Positions 19,641-29,312 are shown, numbered from the stretch's first letter. The stretch: DNA of 64,000 bases from Myxococcus fulvus (GCF_900111765.1 NZ_FOIB01000001.1:744001-808000); one strand, 5' to 3'. Notes: generated from the sequence alone by a model not told the origin. Numbers and translations: made by a program.

Positions 19641-22600
19641 ATGCGACTGTCCGGCCTGTGCGCCAGTGTTGTCCTGGCGACGGTGTCCCCCGTCCTGGCC
19701 CGTGAGCGATTGCCGACGGTGGATGTCTCCACCACGGCACCTGCACCCTCGTCCTCGCACCTCGCTCGCCCAGGCGCTCCGGGTCTCTTCGTTGCCCATG
19801 AACAGACACGCCTCGGCGTGCCCACCTTCGTCCGGAGGGAGGCGTCCGACGCGCCGGGGCGCGCGGTGCCCTCACGCTCCACGGAGGCGGTGGGCCGGGA
19901 GCTGCTGTCTCGATACGCGTCGCTCTATCGCCTGGAGCGCACGGACGCGGAGCACGTGCCGGTGCGCTCGGTGCGGCGGCTGCGCGAGGGCGGCGGAATC
20001 ATCCACTTCGGCCAGCAGGTGGGCGGCGTCGAGGTGTTCCGACAGTCGCTGAAGGTGCTGTTGGACTCGCGCGGCGAATGGGTGGCGATGTCGGGGCACC
20101 TGAGCCCCGTGGCCACGCAGGCCCGCTTCGCCAAGGGGCTGCCCTTCGCGCTGAGTCCCGAGGACGCGATTGCGCGAGCCTGGCAGGACCTGGAGGGCCA
20201 CGTGCTGCCACCGTCGAGCCTCGAGGCCACGGGGAAGGTCCAGGGGGCCTATCGCCACTTCGAGCTGTCCCAGGGCCCGCGAGGCGTGCGTCTGTCCTCC
20301 CCTGCGCGCGTCAAACCCATCTACTTCCCGCTGCCGGAGCTGTTGGTGCCCGCGTACTACGTGGAGCTGGGCACCGAGCCGTTGGAGGGCGAGCCGAGCG
20401 GCCTGTATGCCTATGCGATATCCGCGGACGACGGACGACTGTTGTACCGGCACTCGCTGGTCGCGGACTCGGGAGCCTTCACCTATCAAGTCTGGGCGGA
20501 CGCCCAGGCGCCGTTCCTGCCGTGGGACGGTCCACAAGGGCAGGTCGGGGTGCCCCATCCCACGGGCCTGCCGGATGGCTTCCAGGCGCCCTTCATCGCG
20601 CCGAGCCGGGTGACGCTGCGCAACGCGCCCTTCAGTCGGAACGACCCCTGGCTCGCGCCCGAGGCCACGCACACGCGGGGCAACAACGTGGAGGCGTACG
20701 CGGACCTGGTCGCTCCGGACGGCTTCAACGAGGGCGACCAGGTCGCGGGCATCACGAGCCTGGCCACCTTCGAGTACGGGTACGACCATCGCCATGCGCC
20801 GGGCGTCTCGGACAGGCAGGCGATGGCGGGCATCACCCACACCTTCTACGTCGTGAACTTCCTGCATGATTGGTTCTACGACTCGGGCTTCGACGAGGCG
20901 GCGGGGAACGCGCAGGACACGAACTTCGGACGCGGAGGGCTGGAGGGCGACTCCATGAAGGCGGAGACGCAGGACTTCACGGGACGGAGCAACGCCAGCA
21001 TGCAGACGCCGGCGGATGGCGCGCGCCCCCGGATGCAGATGTTCGTCTTCGACTCCGTGGCGGAGAACGCGCTCACCCTCACGACGGCGTCGGGTTCACA
21101 GGGTCCCTTCCAGATGGCGCTGGCGGACTATGGCCCGCAGCGCTTCGACCTCGAGGCGCGGGCGGTGTGGGGCGCTCCGACGGATGGGTGCGAGCCCCTC
21201 ACGAACAGCGCCGAGGTGGTGGGCAGGGTGGTCCTGTTGAATGAGGAGCTCGGCTGCTCGCCGATGCTGCAGGCGCGTCATGCCCAGCAGGCGGGGGCGC
21301 TCGCCGTGTATCTGGTGGGCAATCGCCGTGGCCTCGGCCTCCAGGCGCTGCAGGGCCGCGCACCCGATGTGCACATCCCTGTCGTGACGGGCTTCGCGGC
21401 CACGAGCCGCGCCATCCGCCAGGCGGTGGCGCAGGGTGAGACCACCCTTCGGCTGGTGCGGGGTGGGCCCGCGAGGGAGGCGGCGCTCGACTCGCTCGTC
21501 GTGACGCACGAGTGGATGCACTACATGAGCAACCGGCTCATCGGCGATGGCAATGGCCTGACGAACAACCAGGGCATGAGCCTGGGAGAGGGGTGGTCCG
21601 ACTTCGGCGCGCTGCTGCTGACGACGCGCGAGGAGGACGCCCTGCTCGCGGCGAACGTGGGCTTCAGTGGGGTCTATTCGACGGGCCCCTACGTCGATGG
21701 CGGCGGGGCGAACCAGGGGTACTACTGGGGCGTCCGGCGCTATCCGTACTCGACGAACCTGGCGAAGAACCCGCTGACCTTCCGCCACATCCAGTATGGC
21801 GTGCCCCTGCCGGCAGGCATCCCGGTCAATTCCTTCTTCCTGTTCGACATCAACTCGGCGCCCCATAACTCAGGGGAGATATGGGCCATCATGTTGTGGG
21901 AGTGCTATGTGGCGCTCCTGCGGGACACGCAGCGGCTGAGCTTCGCGCAGGCGCAGCGCCGCATGAAGGACTACCTGGTCGCGTCGCTCGCGATGACGCC
22001 CGTGCAGCCGACCTTCCTGGAGGCGCGCGATGCGCTGCTGGCGGTGGCGCGTGTTCGCGATGCCCGGGACGCCGAGCTCTTCGCGCAGGCGTTCGCTCGA
22101 AGAGGCGCGGGCATGCGCGCGCTGGGGCCGCCCCGTGATTCGCTCGACCACCGCGGCGTGGTGGAGGGCTTCGATTCGGGCAGGGACCTGATGTTCCTGC
22201 GCGCCGAGTGGGTGCATGACGAAGAGGGCTGTGACGGCGACGGGGTGCTGGACACGGGCGAGCGGGCCTGGGTGCGGATGACCTTCCGCAACGCGGGTCT
22301 GGGACGACTGGAGCGCTCCTTCGTGGAGGTGTCGAGCAAACCCGCGGGGCTCGGCTTCCCCTCGGGCTCGCGGTGGCCCGTGCCGGCCTCGGAGCCCTTC
22401 CAGGAGGTGAGCGTGGAGGTGCCGGTGACGGTGTTGGAGGGCACGGCGCCGCGCACGTTCCGCCTCGAGATGACCTACCGGGACGAGGACCAGACCTTGC
22501 CGGGGACGCAGACGGCCTCGCTCCCGCTGTCGGTGAGCTGGGATGCCGCGCTTGGGGCGAGCACCACGGAGACGGTGGAGGCGGTGCCGCACGCCTGGAG

Positions 22601-23567
22601 CTTCGAGCAGAGCCCTCCCGACATGGAGCGCCCCTGGTCGCGAGAAAGCAGGCCGGAGGATGCCGGGCACCACTTCCATGTGGGCAACCTTCCGGCCGCG
22701 GGGCTTCGGTCGCTGGTCTCCCCGCCGTTGCGGGTGTCCACGGACCTGCCGCTGCGCTTCAGCTTCCGGCATCGCCACGACATCGAGACCCATTTGCAGG
22801 AAGGCGTTCCTCCCCTGTACTTCGACGGCGCGGTGCTGGAGCTCAGCACGGATGATGGACAGACGTGGAAGGACATCGGCGAGTCGGCGACGCCCACGTA
22901 CAACGCCTTCATGGAGAACCCATGGGGCACCAACCCGCTGGAGGGACGTCAGGTCTACAGCGACAAGAACGCGGCGTACCCGGAGTTCGAGACGGTGAAC
23001 GTGGACCTGGGCCTGGCCTACGCGGGCCAGACGGTGCGCGTGCGCTTCGTCTACGGCTCGGACGACAATGACAGCCTCTGGGCGACGCCCTTGGGCTGGG
23101 ACATCGACGACCTCCAGTTCGAGGGGCTGGTGAACACGCCCTTCACGGCGGTGGTGGACGACGCGGGCACGTGTCTCAACCGAGCGCCCACGGTGAGCCC
23201 GGTGCCGGAGCAGGAGGCGAACGAGGAGGGCCGCGTCACGGTGACGGCGGTGGGCACGGACCCGGACGGGGACGCGCTGACCTACACGTGGACGCAGACG
23301 GCAGGCCCTCCGGTGGTGCTGGAGGGCGCGACGACGGCGACGGTGCGCTTCGATGCGCCGAGGGTGAAGCAGCCCACGCAGGTGGTGCTGCGCGTGGTGG
23401 CGAGCGACGGGACGCTATCGAGCACTCCCGTCGACGCGACGATACGCATCCGCGACTCGAAGCCGGACGGCTGTGACGACTGCGCGTCGGGAGGACCGGG
23501 CGCGGGCGTGGCGTGGCTGCTCACTGCGCTGGGGCTCGCGGCGCAGAAGCGACGTCGTCAGAACTGA
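19641..23567 (+). CDS. Secreted M36 (fungalysin-like) metalloprotease with PA and C-terminal beta domains
   Basis: A 1308-residue exported protease. After the signal peptide a propeptide (about 80-190) resembles the FTP domain. The catalytic zinc site is H623-E624-W-M-H627 with third ligand E650 in G-E-G-W-S-D-F, the fungalysin pattern. A protease-associated domain (about 510-605) is inserted before it. Beyond residue 880 lie jelly-roll-like beta domains and a PKD/Ig-like unit (about 1185-1275). The C-terminus has Cys-x-x-Cys, Gly, a hydrophobic helix and K-R-R-R, a MYXO-CTERM-type sorting tail seen in myxobacterial surface proteins. The ATG at 19641 begins a signal peptide. The 3' end overlaps the convergent membrane protein gene by 10 bases. 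Confidence 0.9.
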   Translation: MRLSGLCASVVLATVSPVLARERLPTVDVSTTAPAPSSSHLARPGAPGLFVAHEQTRLGVPTFVRREASDAPGRAVPSRSTEAVGRELLSRYASLYRLERTDAEHVPVRSVRRLREGGGIIHFGQQVGGVEVFRQSLKVLLDSRGEWVAMSGHLSPVATQARFAKGLPFALSPEDAIARAWQDLEGHVLPPSSLEATGKVQGAYRHFELSQGPRGVRLSSPARVKPIYFPLPELLVPAYYVELGTEPLEGEPSGLYAYAISADDGRLLYRHSLVADSGAFTYQVWADAQAPFLPWDGPQGQVGVPHPTGLPDGFQAPFIAPSRVTLRNAPFSRNDPWLAPEATHTRGNNVEAYADLVAPDGFNEGDQVAGITSLATFEYGYDHRHAPGVSDRQAMAGITHTFYVVNFLHDWFYDSGFDEAAGNAQDTNFGRGGLEGDSMKAETQDFTGRSNASMQTPADGARPRMQMFVFDSVAENALTLTTASGSQGPFQMALADYGPQRFDLEARAVWGAPTDGCEPLTNSAEVVGRVVLLNEELGCSPMLQARHAQQAGALAVYLVGNRRGLGLQALQGRAPDVHIPVVTGFAATSRAIRQAVAQGETTLRLVRGGPAREAALDSLVVTHEWMHYMSNRLIGDGNGLTNNQGMSLGEGWSDFGALLLTTREEDALLAANVGFSGVYSTGPYVDGGGANQGYYWGVRRYPYSTNLAKNPLTFRHIQYGVPLPAGIPVNSFFLFDINSAPHNSGEIWAIMLWECYVALLRDTQRLSFAQAQRRMKDYLVASLAMTPVQPTFLEARDALLAVARVRDARDAELFAQAFARRGAGMRALGPPRDSLDHRGVVEGFDSGRDLMFLRAEWVHDEEGCDGDGVLDTGERAWVRMTFRNAGLGRLERSFVEVSSKPAGLGFPSGSRWPVPASEPFQEVSVEVPVTVLEGTAPRTFRLEMTYRDEDQTLPGTQTASLPLSVSWDAALGASTTETVEAVPHAWSFEQSPPDMERPWSRESRPEDAGHHFHVGNLPAAGLRSLVSPPLRVSTDLPLRFSFRHRHDIETHLQEGVPPLYFDGAVLELSTDDGQTWKDIGESATPTYNAFMENPWGTNPLEGRQVYSDKNAAYPEFETVNVDLGLAYAGQTVRVRFVYGSDDNDSLWATPLGWDIDDLQFEGLVNTPFTAVVDDAGTCLNRAPTVSPVPEQEANEEGRVTVTAVGTDPDGDALTYTWTQTAGPPVVLEGATTATVRFDAPRVKQPTQVVLRVVASDGTLSSTPVDATIRIRDSKPDGCDDCASGGPGAGVAWLLTALGLAAQKRRRQN

Positions 23568-24667
23568 CCACCCATGGCGAGGCCCGCGCCGTTGCGACCC
23601 ATCAGCGTGGGCGTCACCGCCACCGGAGGCAGCCGGCGGGCATCGAAGTTGCGCGTCAGGTAGGCCGTCAGCGCCAGGCCGCCCATGACGCCGATGCCCG
23701 TGCCGATGAGGATGGGGTCCTCGTCATCGTTGCCCGTGAGCAGCAACATGGAGCTGGCGCCCATCAACCCGCCGATGATGCCGCCCGCGTCGATGATGAG
23801 CATGCGGCCCCGGCTCACCGGCAGGTTCCGCGACAGCAGCGAGAAGGCGATGATGCCCGCGGACGCCGACGCCATCTGGGCGCCGAACAGCGTCTCCGTG
23901 CTCTCGCCGTCGACGGTTCCCAGGAACAGCGTCGTCAGCACGCCGGCCCACAGGCCGCCCGAGTTCGCCATCGACACCTGCCCCGCGGTGGGCTTCAAGG
24001 TGGTGGCGAGCACGATGCCGATGCCGGTGAAGGCCGCGCCGCCCAGCGCCACCGAGCCGAACGCCTCGTCCTCATCCAGGTCGAGCGCGATGAGCGAGGC
24101 GACACCGAAATAGAGCCCCCACATCGTGCCGGAGTTGATGACCGACGCCTGCCCCGGGGTGATTCCGTCCTGGACCAGCAGCAGCGTGCTGAGCGTGCCC
24201 AGCCCCGCGCCGAGCAACGCCGAGGCCGGGTAGGCCCGGTCCGCGCACTCCGCGATGGCACACAGCAGCAGCCCCTGGACCGCGCCGTGCATCGTCTGAA
24301 TCACCGTGAGCGACGCCGCCGCGCCGCGTGTCGGGCGCTCCGTGTTCTCGAACACCGCGGCCTGCGCCAGCTTCGCGCCGGGCTTGAGCCGCGCGCGGGC
24401 CAGTCGCTCCAGCTCGGGCGCATGCGAGTGCTGGGGACACAGCTCCAGGACCTGGCGGAAGAGCCCCGCGGCCTGCTCGTCGTCGCCCTTGCTGAGCGCG
24501 TCGAAGCCTTCCTTGTAGAGCGTCTCCGACTCGGGAGGACACGCGTCCGGCGTGGCCATCAGCGGCGGCGCGGTGAGCGTGTCCGACGAGCGGACGGGGA
24601 CTTCGTCGTGGGCGGGGGAAACCTGGGCGGCACCGAGAGCGACGAGCAGGAAGGTGGCGAGCGTCAT
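23558..24667 (-). CDS. Multi-spanning membrane protein with N-terminal TPR-like region
   Basis: A 369-residue protein with a signal-like N-terminus (MTLATFLLVALGAAQ), a TPR-like pair at about 45-95 (Y-K-E-G-F-D-A-L-S-K-G-D-D-E-Q-A) and, from about residue 110, eight or more glycine-rich hydrophobic segments. Several segments repeat the pattern G-x-x-x-G-x-G with S-M-A-N-S-G-G-L-W or S-V-I-N-S-G-T-M-W, suggesting internal duplication. I recognise no family. The ATG at 24667 is preferred over a GTG two codons earlier because GGTGGG precedes it. The stop overlaps the M36 protease stop region. Confidence 0.75.
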   Translation of the reverse strand: MTLATFLLVALGAAQVSPAHDEVPVRSSDTLTAPPLMATPDACPPESETLYKEGFDALSKGDDEQAAGLFRQVLELCPQHSHAPELERLARARLKPGAKLAQAAVFENTERPTRGAAASLTVIQTMHGAVQGLLLCAIAECADRAYPASALLGAGLGTLSTLLLVQDGITPGQASVINSGTMWGLYFGVASLIALDLDEDEAFGSVALGGAAFTGIGIVLATTLKPTAGQVSMANSGGLWAGVLTTLFLGTVDGESTETLFGAQMASASAGIIAFSLLSRNLPVSRGRMLIIDAGGIIGGLMGASSMLLLTGNDDEDPILIGTGIGVMGGLALTAYLTRNFDARRLPPVAVTPTLMGRNGAGLAMGGQF

Positions 24668-24763
24668 GTGCACCCACCACTTTACGCGACGACCCCGGCC
24701 CGTCCACGAGGGGAGGGGCCGAGGTCGCCGATGACTTGGAGCGTCGAGCGAGACGACCCGGGG

Positions 24764-27334
24764 TCAGCGCGTGGCGAGCGTGTCCACGTGCTGACGCAGC
24801 TCGACGTCATTGCCCAGCCGGGCGGCGAGCCCGGACAGGGGCTTCGCGGCCTGCTCGATGCGGCCGCGGGTGCGGGGCCCCGCCGCCACGAGCCACGCCA
24901 CGCCCAGCGCCAGCTCGGCCACCTCGGGCGCGCCGGTGAGCTGGCTGGCGAGGTTGAGCAGCGCCTCCACCGCCTTCTTCACCTGGGCACCGTGCAGCGC
25001 ATGGCCGCTGGTGATGCCCTCGCGCAGCAGCTCCAGCAGGGCGAGCGCCGTGCCGCGGGCCTGGCGCACGGGCTCGGGACCCGTGCCCGTCCCGTCCCAC
25101 AGGCCGTTGGCGAGCTGGCGACCCAGCAGCGCCTCCGCGCCGCCCGACTCGGGCTCCTGGGCGATGGGGGCCATGTCGCGCGACTCGCGCATCACCTCCT
25201 CCTCCGCCAGCGAGTCGTCGTACGAGTCCATGGGCGCCATCTCCGCGCGCTCCATCTCCTTCTTGCGGGACTTCTTCAGTCCGCCTCCGCCGAAGATGCC
25301 GCCGAGCATTCCGCCCGCGCTCTTCGCCATCTCGCCGACGGCGCTGACGCTGCGGCTGGGCATCATGGGGGACGGAGACGGAGGCGGCATGGGCGCCGCG
25401 GCGGCGGGCGCGGGGATGCGCATGGGCGGGGGCGGGGGCGGCAGTTGCGCCGAGCCTCCACGGTTGCGAGCCCCGGGGCGCTGGACGACGTTGCCACCCC
25501 CCTCGGCGGCATCTTCCTGCTTGTCCTTGCCGAACATGGCCCAACCCGCGGGCGCGTTGACCGGGACGACGCGCGTCTCCGGCTGACCCGAGGCGCGGCG
25601 GTCGCCCGTGCGCTCCTCGACGACGACGAAGGACGTGTAGCGCGTGACGATTTGATGGGCGACGGCGAGCTCGATGATGCGCTTCTTCATCGACTCGGCG
25701 CGCCGGCCGATGAGGCCCGTGGACTCCCAGCCCTTGATGCGCTCGGCGGCCCACAACTTCTCCACCGCGGGACGGTCCGACTCGGCGGGGAAGCTCACGC
25801 TCACGGTGAGCGCGAAGGGCTCCTTGCCCGAGCGTCCACGCAAGGTCAGCTTGCCCGAGCCCGGCGCGGTGTAGCGGCCGAGCAGCGTCCATGGCACGCC
25901 GTCCACCATCGTCGGCAGCTCCGCGGGCGCCAGCTCCGTGCCCTCCACGCCCTCGAAGGTCGCCTGCAGCTCGGTGACGCGGGGCGCGAGCGCGCGGGCG
26001 AACTGGGCCACGACCTTGTCGTCGATGCGCTCGCCGGGGTGGATGAACTCCACGTCGCCGCCCGTCTGACGGGCCATGTCGCGCAGCAGCGCGTCGCTCA
26101 CGTTGGTGCCGATGCCGAACGAGTACACGCGCGCCGTCTTGCGCTCGGCGAGCACGGCGCGGAGGATTTCCTCCTCGTTGCCCACCTGGCCGTCGGTGAG
26201 CAGCACGAGCACGCCATCCGGCGCGGTGCGCGCGGCGGCCTGCATGGGCCCGAGCAGCTCGGTGCCGCCGTCGGCGCGCAGCGCGGCGACCCATCGGTCC
26301 GCGTCCTCCAGCATGCGCTGGGTGAAGGGCACGGGCTGCGGCTGGAAGGAGCGGAAGCTGCTCTCGAAGGCGATGACGTTGAAGCGGTCGCCCTCGCGCA
26401 GGTGGCGCAGGCACAGCCGGAGCGCGGCCTGGGCCTGGGGCAGGCTGTCGCCGTCCATGGAGCCGGAGACGTCCACCAGGAAGATGACCTCCTGCTTGGG
26501 CGGCGTGGACGCCATCGCGAGCAGGTCCGGCACCACGGTGAGCGCGAAGGTGCCGGGGTTGTCACCCTTGCGGTGGGTGACGAGCGGCACGAAGACGGCG
26601 CTGGTGTCGGGGCTGCGCAGGGTGAGGACCAGGTCGCGGTCCAGGGCCACCTCGCCGCGCGCGAAGCTCACGCGGCCCCGGGTGCTGCTCTCGCGGGTGA
26701 AGGTGATGGCGTGCGAGGGGCTCTCGACGACGACTTCGCGGCCCAGGTCGACGAGCAGGTCCAGGCGCAGGCCGTACTGCACCTGACCGATGGGCGGGCT
26801 GATGCGGTCCGCGTCGGGGACGCGCGCGGTGGGCTCGGCGGCGCCGTGGCCGGTGCGGTCCCCGGCGGGCGCGCCAGGGATGTAGCGCGGGGCGACGAGC
26901 GTGGGCAGCATCCAGCGCACGCTGCCCTCCTCGGCGGTGACGGCCTGGAGGAACTCCACCTCGATGACGGTCTCCTCGCCGGGCAGCAGGTTGCCCACCT
27001 GCGCGGTGAAGACATTGGAGCGCTCTTCGTCGAGCAGCGCCGCGCCGTGGCCGGCGGTGACCGCGTCGTCGTAGGTGCGGAAGGCCTCTTCGCGCTCCTT
27101 GACGACGCCGTCGATGCGGCGGCCCGCGCACGTCATGGAGAAGGCGGACAGGGTGCCATCGGAGGGCAGGGGGAAGGTGTAGACGGCTTCGACGGGGCGC
27201 TTCTCGTCGTTGAGGTAGCGCTGGCGCACGCGCACGCGCGCATGACCGCCGAGCAACTCACCGGTGACTTCGACGCCCTGCAGCGGCACCTGCTTGCCTT
27301 CGCGCGTGAACAGCCCAGCTTGCTCCTTCGTCAT
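24764..27334 (-). CDS. VIT and von Willebrand factor A domain protein
   Basis: An 856-residue protein. Residues about 1-130 form a VIT domain (V-R-V-R-Q-R-Y-L-N-D, then E-A-V-Y-T-F-P-L-P), as in inter-alpha-trypsin inhibitor heavy chains. Residues about 280-460 form a vWA domain with intact MIDAS residues D288, S290, S292 in L-V-D-V-S-G-S-M and a G-G-T-E loop. After residue 600 comes a Pro/Gly-rich stretch (Q-L-P-P-P-P-P-P-M) and then a helical domain. There is no signal peptide, so it is probably cytoplasmic. The start overlaps the MerR gene stop by four bases (ATGA), so the pair is translationally coupled. Function is unknown; VIT-vWA proteins usually bind partners through metal. Confidence 0.88.
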   Translation of the reverse strand: MTKEQAGLFTREGKQVPLQGVEVTGELLGGHARVRVRQRYLNDEKRPVEAVYTFPLPSDGTLSAFSMTCAGRRIDGVVKEREEAFRTYDDAVTAGHGAALLDEERSNVFTAQVGNLLPGEETVIEVEFLQAVTAEEGSVRWMLPTLVAPRYIPGAPAGDRTGHGAAEPTARVPDADRISPPIGQVQYGLRLDLLVDLGREVVVESPSHAITFTRESSTRGRVSFARGEVALDRDLVLTLRSPDTSAVFVPLVTHRKGDNPGTFALTVVPDLLAMASTPPKQEVIFLVDVSGSMDGDSLPQAQAALRLCLRHLREGDRFNVIAFESSFRSFQPQPVPFTQRMLEDADRWVAALRADGGTELLGPMQAAARTAPDGVLVLLTDGQVGNEEEILRAVLAERKTARVYSFGIGTNVSDALLRDMARQTGGDVEFIHPGERIDDKVVAQFARALAPRVTELQATFEGVEGTELAPAELPTMVDGVPWTLLGRYTAPGSGKLTLRGRSGKEPFALTVSVSFPAESDRPAVEKLWAAERIKGWESTGLIGRRAESMKKRIIELAVAHQIVTRYTSFVVVEERTGDRRASGQPETRVVPVNAPAGWAMFGKDKQEDAAEGGGNVVQRPGARNRGGSAQLPPPPPPMRIPAPAAAAPMPPPSPSPMMPSRSVSAVGEMAKSAGGMLGGIFGGGGLKKSRKKEMERAEMAPMDSYDDSLAEEEVMRESRDMAPIAQEPESGGAEALLGRQLANGLWDGTGTGPEPVRQARGTALALLELLREGITSGHALHGAQVKKAVEALLNLASQLTGAPEVAELALGVAWLVAAGPRTRGRIEQAAKPLSGLAARLGNDVELRQHVDTLATR

Positions 27335-27852
27335 GGCTTCTCCTTGTCCTGGAACTCTTCGATGAGGGCGCGCACCCGCTCAGCGAGCGCGCGAGTCTTG
27401 GCTTCTGCTGAATCCGAAACGTGCAGCTCCAGCCCGGGAGCCAGCTCCCACCGCTGGTAATTCGACGCCCCGTTGGGACGCCGGACGGGGGGCGCCGGTG
27501 CCACGATTTGTGGATCCGCCGGGGTCGCCGGCCCGTACGTGGGCGGCGTGGGGGTGGGGTCCGACTCGGCGAGCTTTCGCAGCTCGTCGGGTGTCAGGCG
27601 CAGCAGCTCCGCCTGGATGGCGTCCAGGGGGAGGAACCGTGCCTGGAGGACCCGGATGGCCTTGAGCCGGATGAGGTGCTCCTCGCCATACACGGTGTCC
27701 GGTCCCTTGAAGGGAGGCGCGGGGAGCAGTCCCCGCTGGACGTAGTAGCGCACCGTGCGTGGCGAGACGCCCGCCTCCTCGGCCAGCTCCGCCAGCTTCC
27801 ACTCGCTCTGTGTCTTCCGCGTGTTCACGACACTGACAGTAGGACTCGACAT
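27331..27852 (-). CDS. MerR-family transcriptional regulator
   Basis: A 173-residue regulator (165 if the GTG at 27828 is used). The N-terminal winged helix reads W-K-L-A-E-L-A-E-E-A-G-V-S-P-R-T-V-R-Y-Y, then Q-R-G-L-L-P, the MerR signature. A proline-rich linker follows (T-P-T-P-P-T-Y-G-P), then a C-terminal segment of about 55 residues ending in a helix (R-A-L-I-E-E-F-Q-D-K). No metal-binding cysteines or B12 domain are present, so the inducer is unknown. The ATG at 27852 has no ribosome-binding site; GTG at 27828 coincides with the predicted transcription start of the promoter listed separately. It overlaps the VIT/vWA gene and probably controls it. Confidence 0.88.
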   Translation of the reverse strand: MSSPTVSVVNTRKTQSEWKLAELAEEAGVSPRTVRYYVQRGLLPAPPFKGPDTVYGEEHLIRLKAIRVLQARFLPLDAIQAELLRLTPDELRKLAESDPTPTPPTYGPATPADPQIVAPAPPVRRPNGASNYQRWELAPGLELHVSDSAEAKTRALAERVRALIEEFQDKEKP

Positions 27853-27873
27853 GTGTACTGTCAAGTCGACAGT
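27836..27873 (-). promoter_or_regulatory. MerR gene promoter and palindromic operator
   Basis: On the minus strand TTGACA (27864-27859), a 17-base spacer and TACTGT (27841-27836) form a good promoter that would start transcription near 27829. The -35 lies inside a perfect inverted repeat ACTGTC-AAGTC-GACAGT (27857-27873). Further GACAGT half-sites lie at 27835-27840 and 27928-27933. This suggests autoregulation by the MerR protein, and control of the divergent gene at 27994. Confidence 0.5.
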
Positions 27874-27993
27874 GTCGAATTCATGCGAGGGGAGTGTCGA
27901 GATGAAGGGTAGGTTGGTGTCGGATTGGACAGTGGTGGTGTCGAGATGGGCGGATGGGTTGCGTGGGGTGGGGAGGGGTGGAACAGAGGGGGG

Positions 27994-28476
27994 ATGAACG
28001 GTGCGGAAGGGTTGGACGTCTCGTCGATACGGTTGATTGGGACGGCGGTGACGCCGGCGGTGATGGTGTCGGCGTGCGGCATCGTGGCGACGGGGTTGGA
28101 CAATCAGATTGCGCGGATGACGACGCGGATGCGGGAGATGTTGAGGGAGGTGCGGTTGTTGCCGGAGGGGCACTCGCGGCGGGAGGTGTTGCGGCAGGAG
28201 GTGGACATCCTGGACCGGCGACACGCGATTCTGGCGAGGGCCATCGCGCTCACGTACACGGCGCTGTTGTCGTTCGTGGTGACGTCGCTGCTGTACCTGA
28301 CGAAGCGTCAGCTCGACATCCCGGAGCCATTGCCGGTGGTGGCGTTCGCGCTGGGCGTGTTGTTGCTGGGCGCGGTGGCGGTGCTGGCGCTGGCTTCGTT
28401 GAGACTGAGCCGGCTGGCCATCCAGTTGGAGCGCGAGGAACTCTTCGGGAGCAAGCGCGGGCCGCGGTCGAGTTAG
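27994..28476 (+). CDS. DUF2721-like membrane protein
   Basis: A 160-residue protein with three hydrophobic helices: about residues 12-33 ([17 protein letters not shown]), 85-103 and 112-138. Between the first two is a basic amphipathic stretch ([19 protein letters not shown]). This layout matches DUF2721, a family of unknown function. The ATG at 27994 follows a run of Gs. It diverges from the MerR gene across 141 bases that contain the GACAGT half-sites, so it may share regulation. It converges with the slipin gene and overlaps its end by 4 bases. Confidence 0.72.
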   Translation: MNGAEGLDVSSIRLIGTAVTPAVMVSACGIVATGLDNQIARMTTRMREMLREVRLLPEGHSRREVLRQEVDILDRRHAILARAIALTYTALLSFVVTSLLYLTKRQLDIPEPLPVVAFALGVLLLGAVAVLALASLRLSRLAIQLEREELFGSKRGPRSS

Positions 28477-29312
28477 GTGAGTCCGCCCGCTGGAGGGCTC
28501 TCCTCATCGTCATCGAGCTCGTGGCGTGAGTCGTCACGCGAGCCGAAGCCGCTCCGGGCCGCCGCGGCGCCGACGGCGCGCAGGATGTCGAGCGGGATGG
28601 GGAGGATGGTGTGGTTTCCTCCCGTCGTGATCTCCACCAGCGTCTGGAGATAACGAAGCTGGAGCGTGGCCGGGTTGCGGCTGAGCACGTCCGCGGCCAT
28701 GGAGAGCTTCTCGGCGGCCTGGTGCTCGCCCTCGGCGGCGATGATCTTCGCGCGGCGCTCGCGCTCCGCCTCGGCCTGTCGTGCGATGGCTCGCTGCATC
28801 TCCAGCGGCAGGTCGATGTGCTTCACCTCCACGTTGGAGACCTTGATGCCCCACGGGTCCGTGTGCGCGTCGAGCACCTGCTGGATTTCGCGGTTGATGC
28901 GCTCGCGCTCCGTGAGCAACTGGTCCAGCTCCACCTGCCCCAGAATCGCGCGCAGCGTGGTCTGCGCGAGCTGACTGGTGGCGTAGAGATAGTCCTCCAC
29001 CTGGAGCACGGCCTTGTCCGCCTGGATGACGCGGAAGTAGACGACGGCGTTGACCTTCACGCTGACGTTGTCCCGTGTGATGACGTCCTGCGGTGGCACG
29101 TCGCGAGCCACCGTGCGCAGGTCGATGATGACCATGCGCTCCACGAAGGGGATGAGCCAGCGGAAGCCCGCGCGCTTCAGCCCCACGTAGCGTCCCAGTC
29201 GGAACACCACGCCGTTCTGGTACTCGTTGACGATGCGCACGCCGGAGAGGAACAGCAGGAAGACGATGCCCAGGGGGATGAGGAATCCGAGCAGTCCGAA
29301 CACGTCGGTCAT
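28473..29312 (-). CDS. Slipin (SPFH/stomatin-like membrane protein)
   Basis: A 279-residue protein with an N-terminal membrane helix (about 4-24), then the SPFH domain: [34 protein letters not shown] and [12 protein letters not shown] coiled-coil helix rich in Ala, Glu and Arg follows ([12 protein letters not shown]). Slipins oligomerise at the inner membrane and pair with NfeD proteases, which matches the upstream gene overlapping by 4 bases (ATGA). The role is probably membrane-domain organisation or quality control. Confidence 0.92.
   Translation of the reverse strand: MTDVFGLLGFLIPLGIVFLLFLSGVRIVNEYQNGVVFRLGRYVGLKRAGFRWLIPFVERMVIIDLRTVARDVPPQDVITRDNVSVKVNAVVYFRVIQADKAVLQVEDYLYATSQLAQTTLRAILGQVELDQLLTERERINREIQQVLDAHTDPWGIKVSNVEVKHIDLPLEMQRAIARQAEAERERRAKIIAAEGEHQAAEKLSMAADVLSRNPATLQLRYLQTLVEITTGGNHTILPIPLDILRAVGAAAARSGFGSRDDSRHELDDDEESPPAGGLT

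Noticed and set aside
23513..27460. A 1315-codon open frame on the plus strand
   Set aside because: It runs antisense to the membrane protein, VIT/vWA and MerR genes, each of which has clear motifs; its composition is shadow-like.
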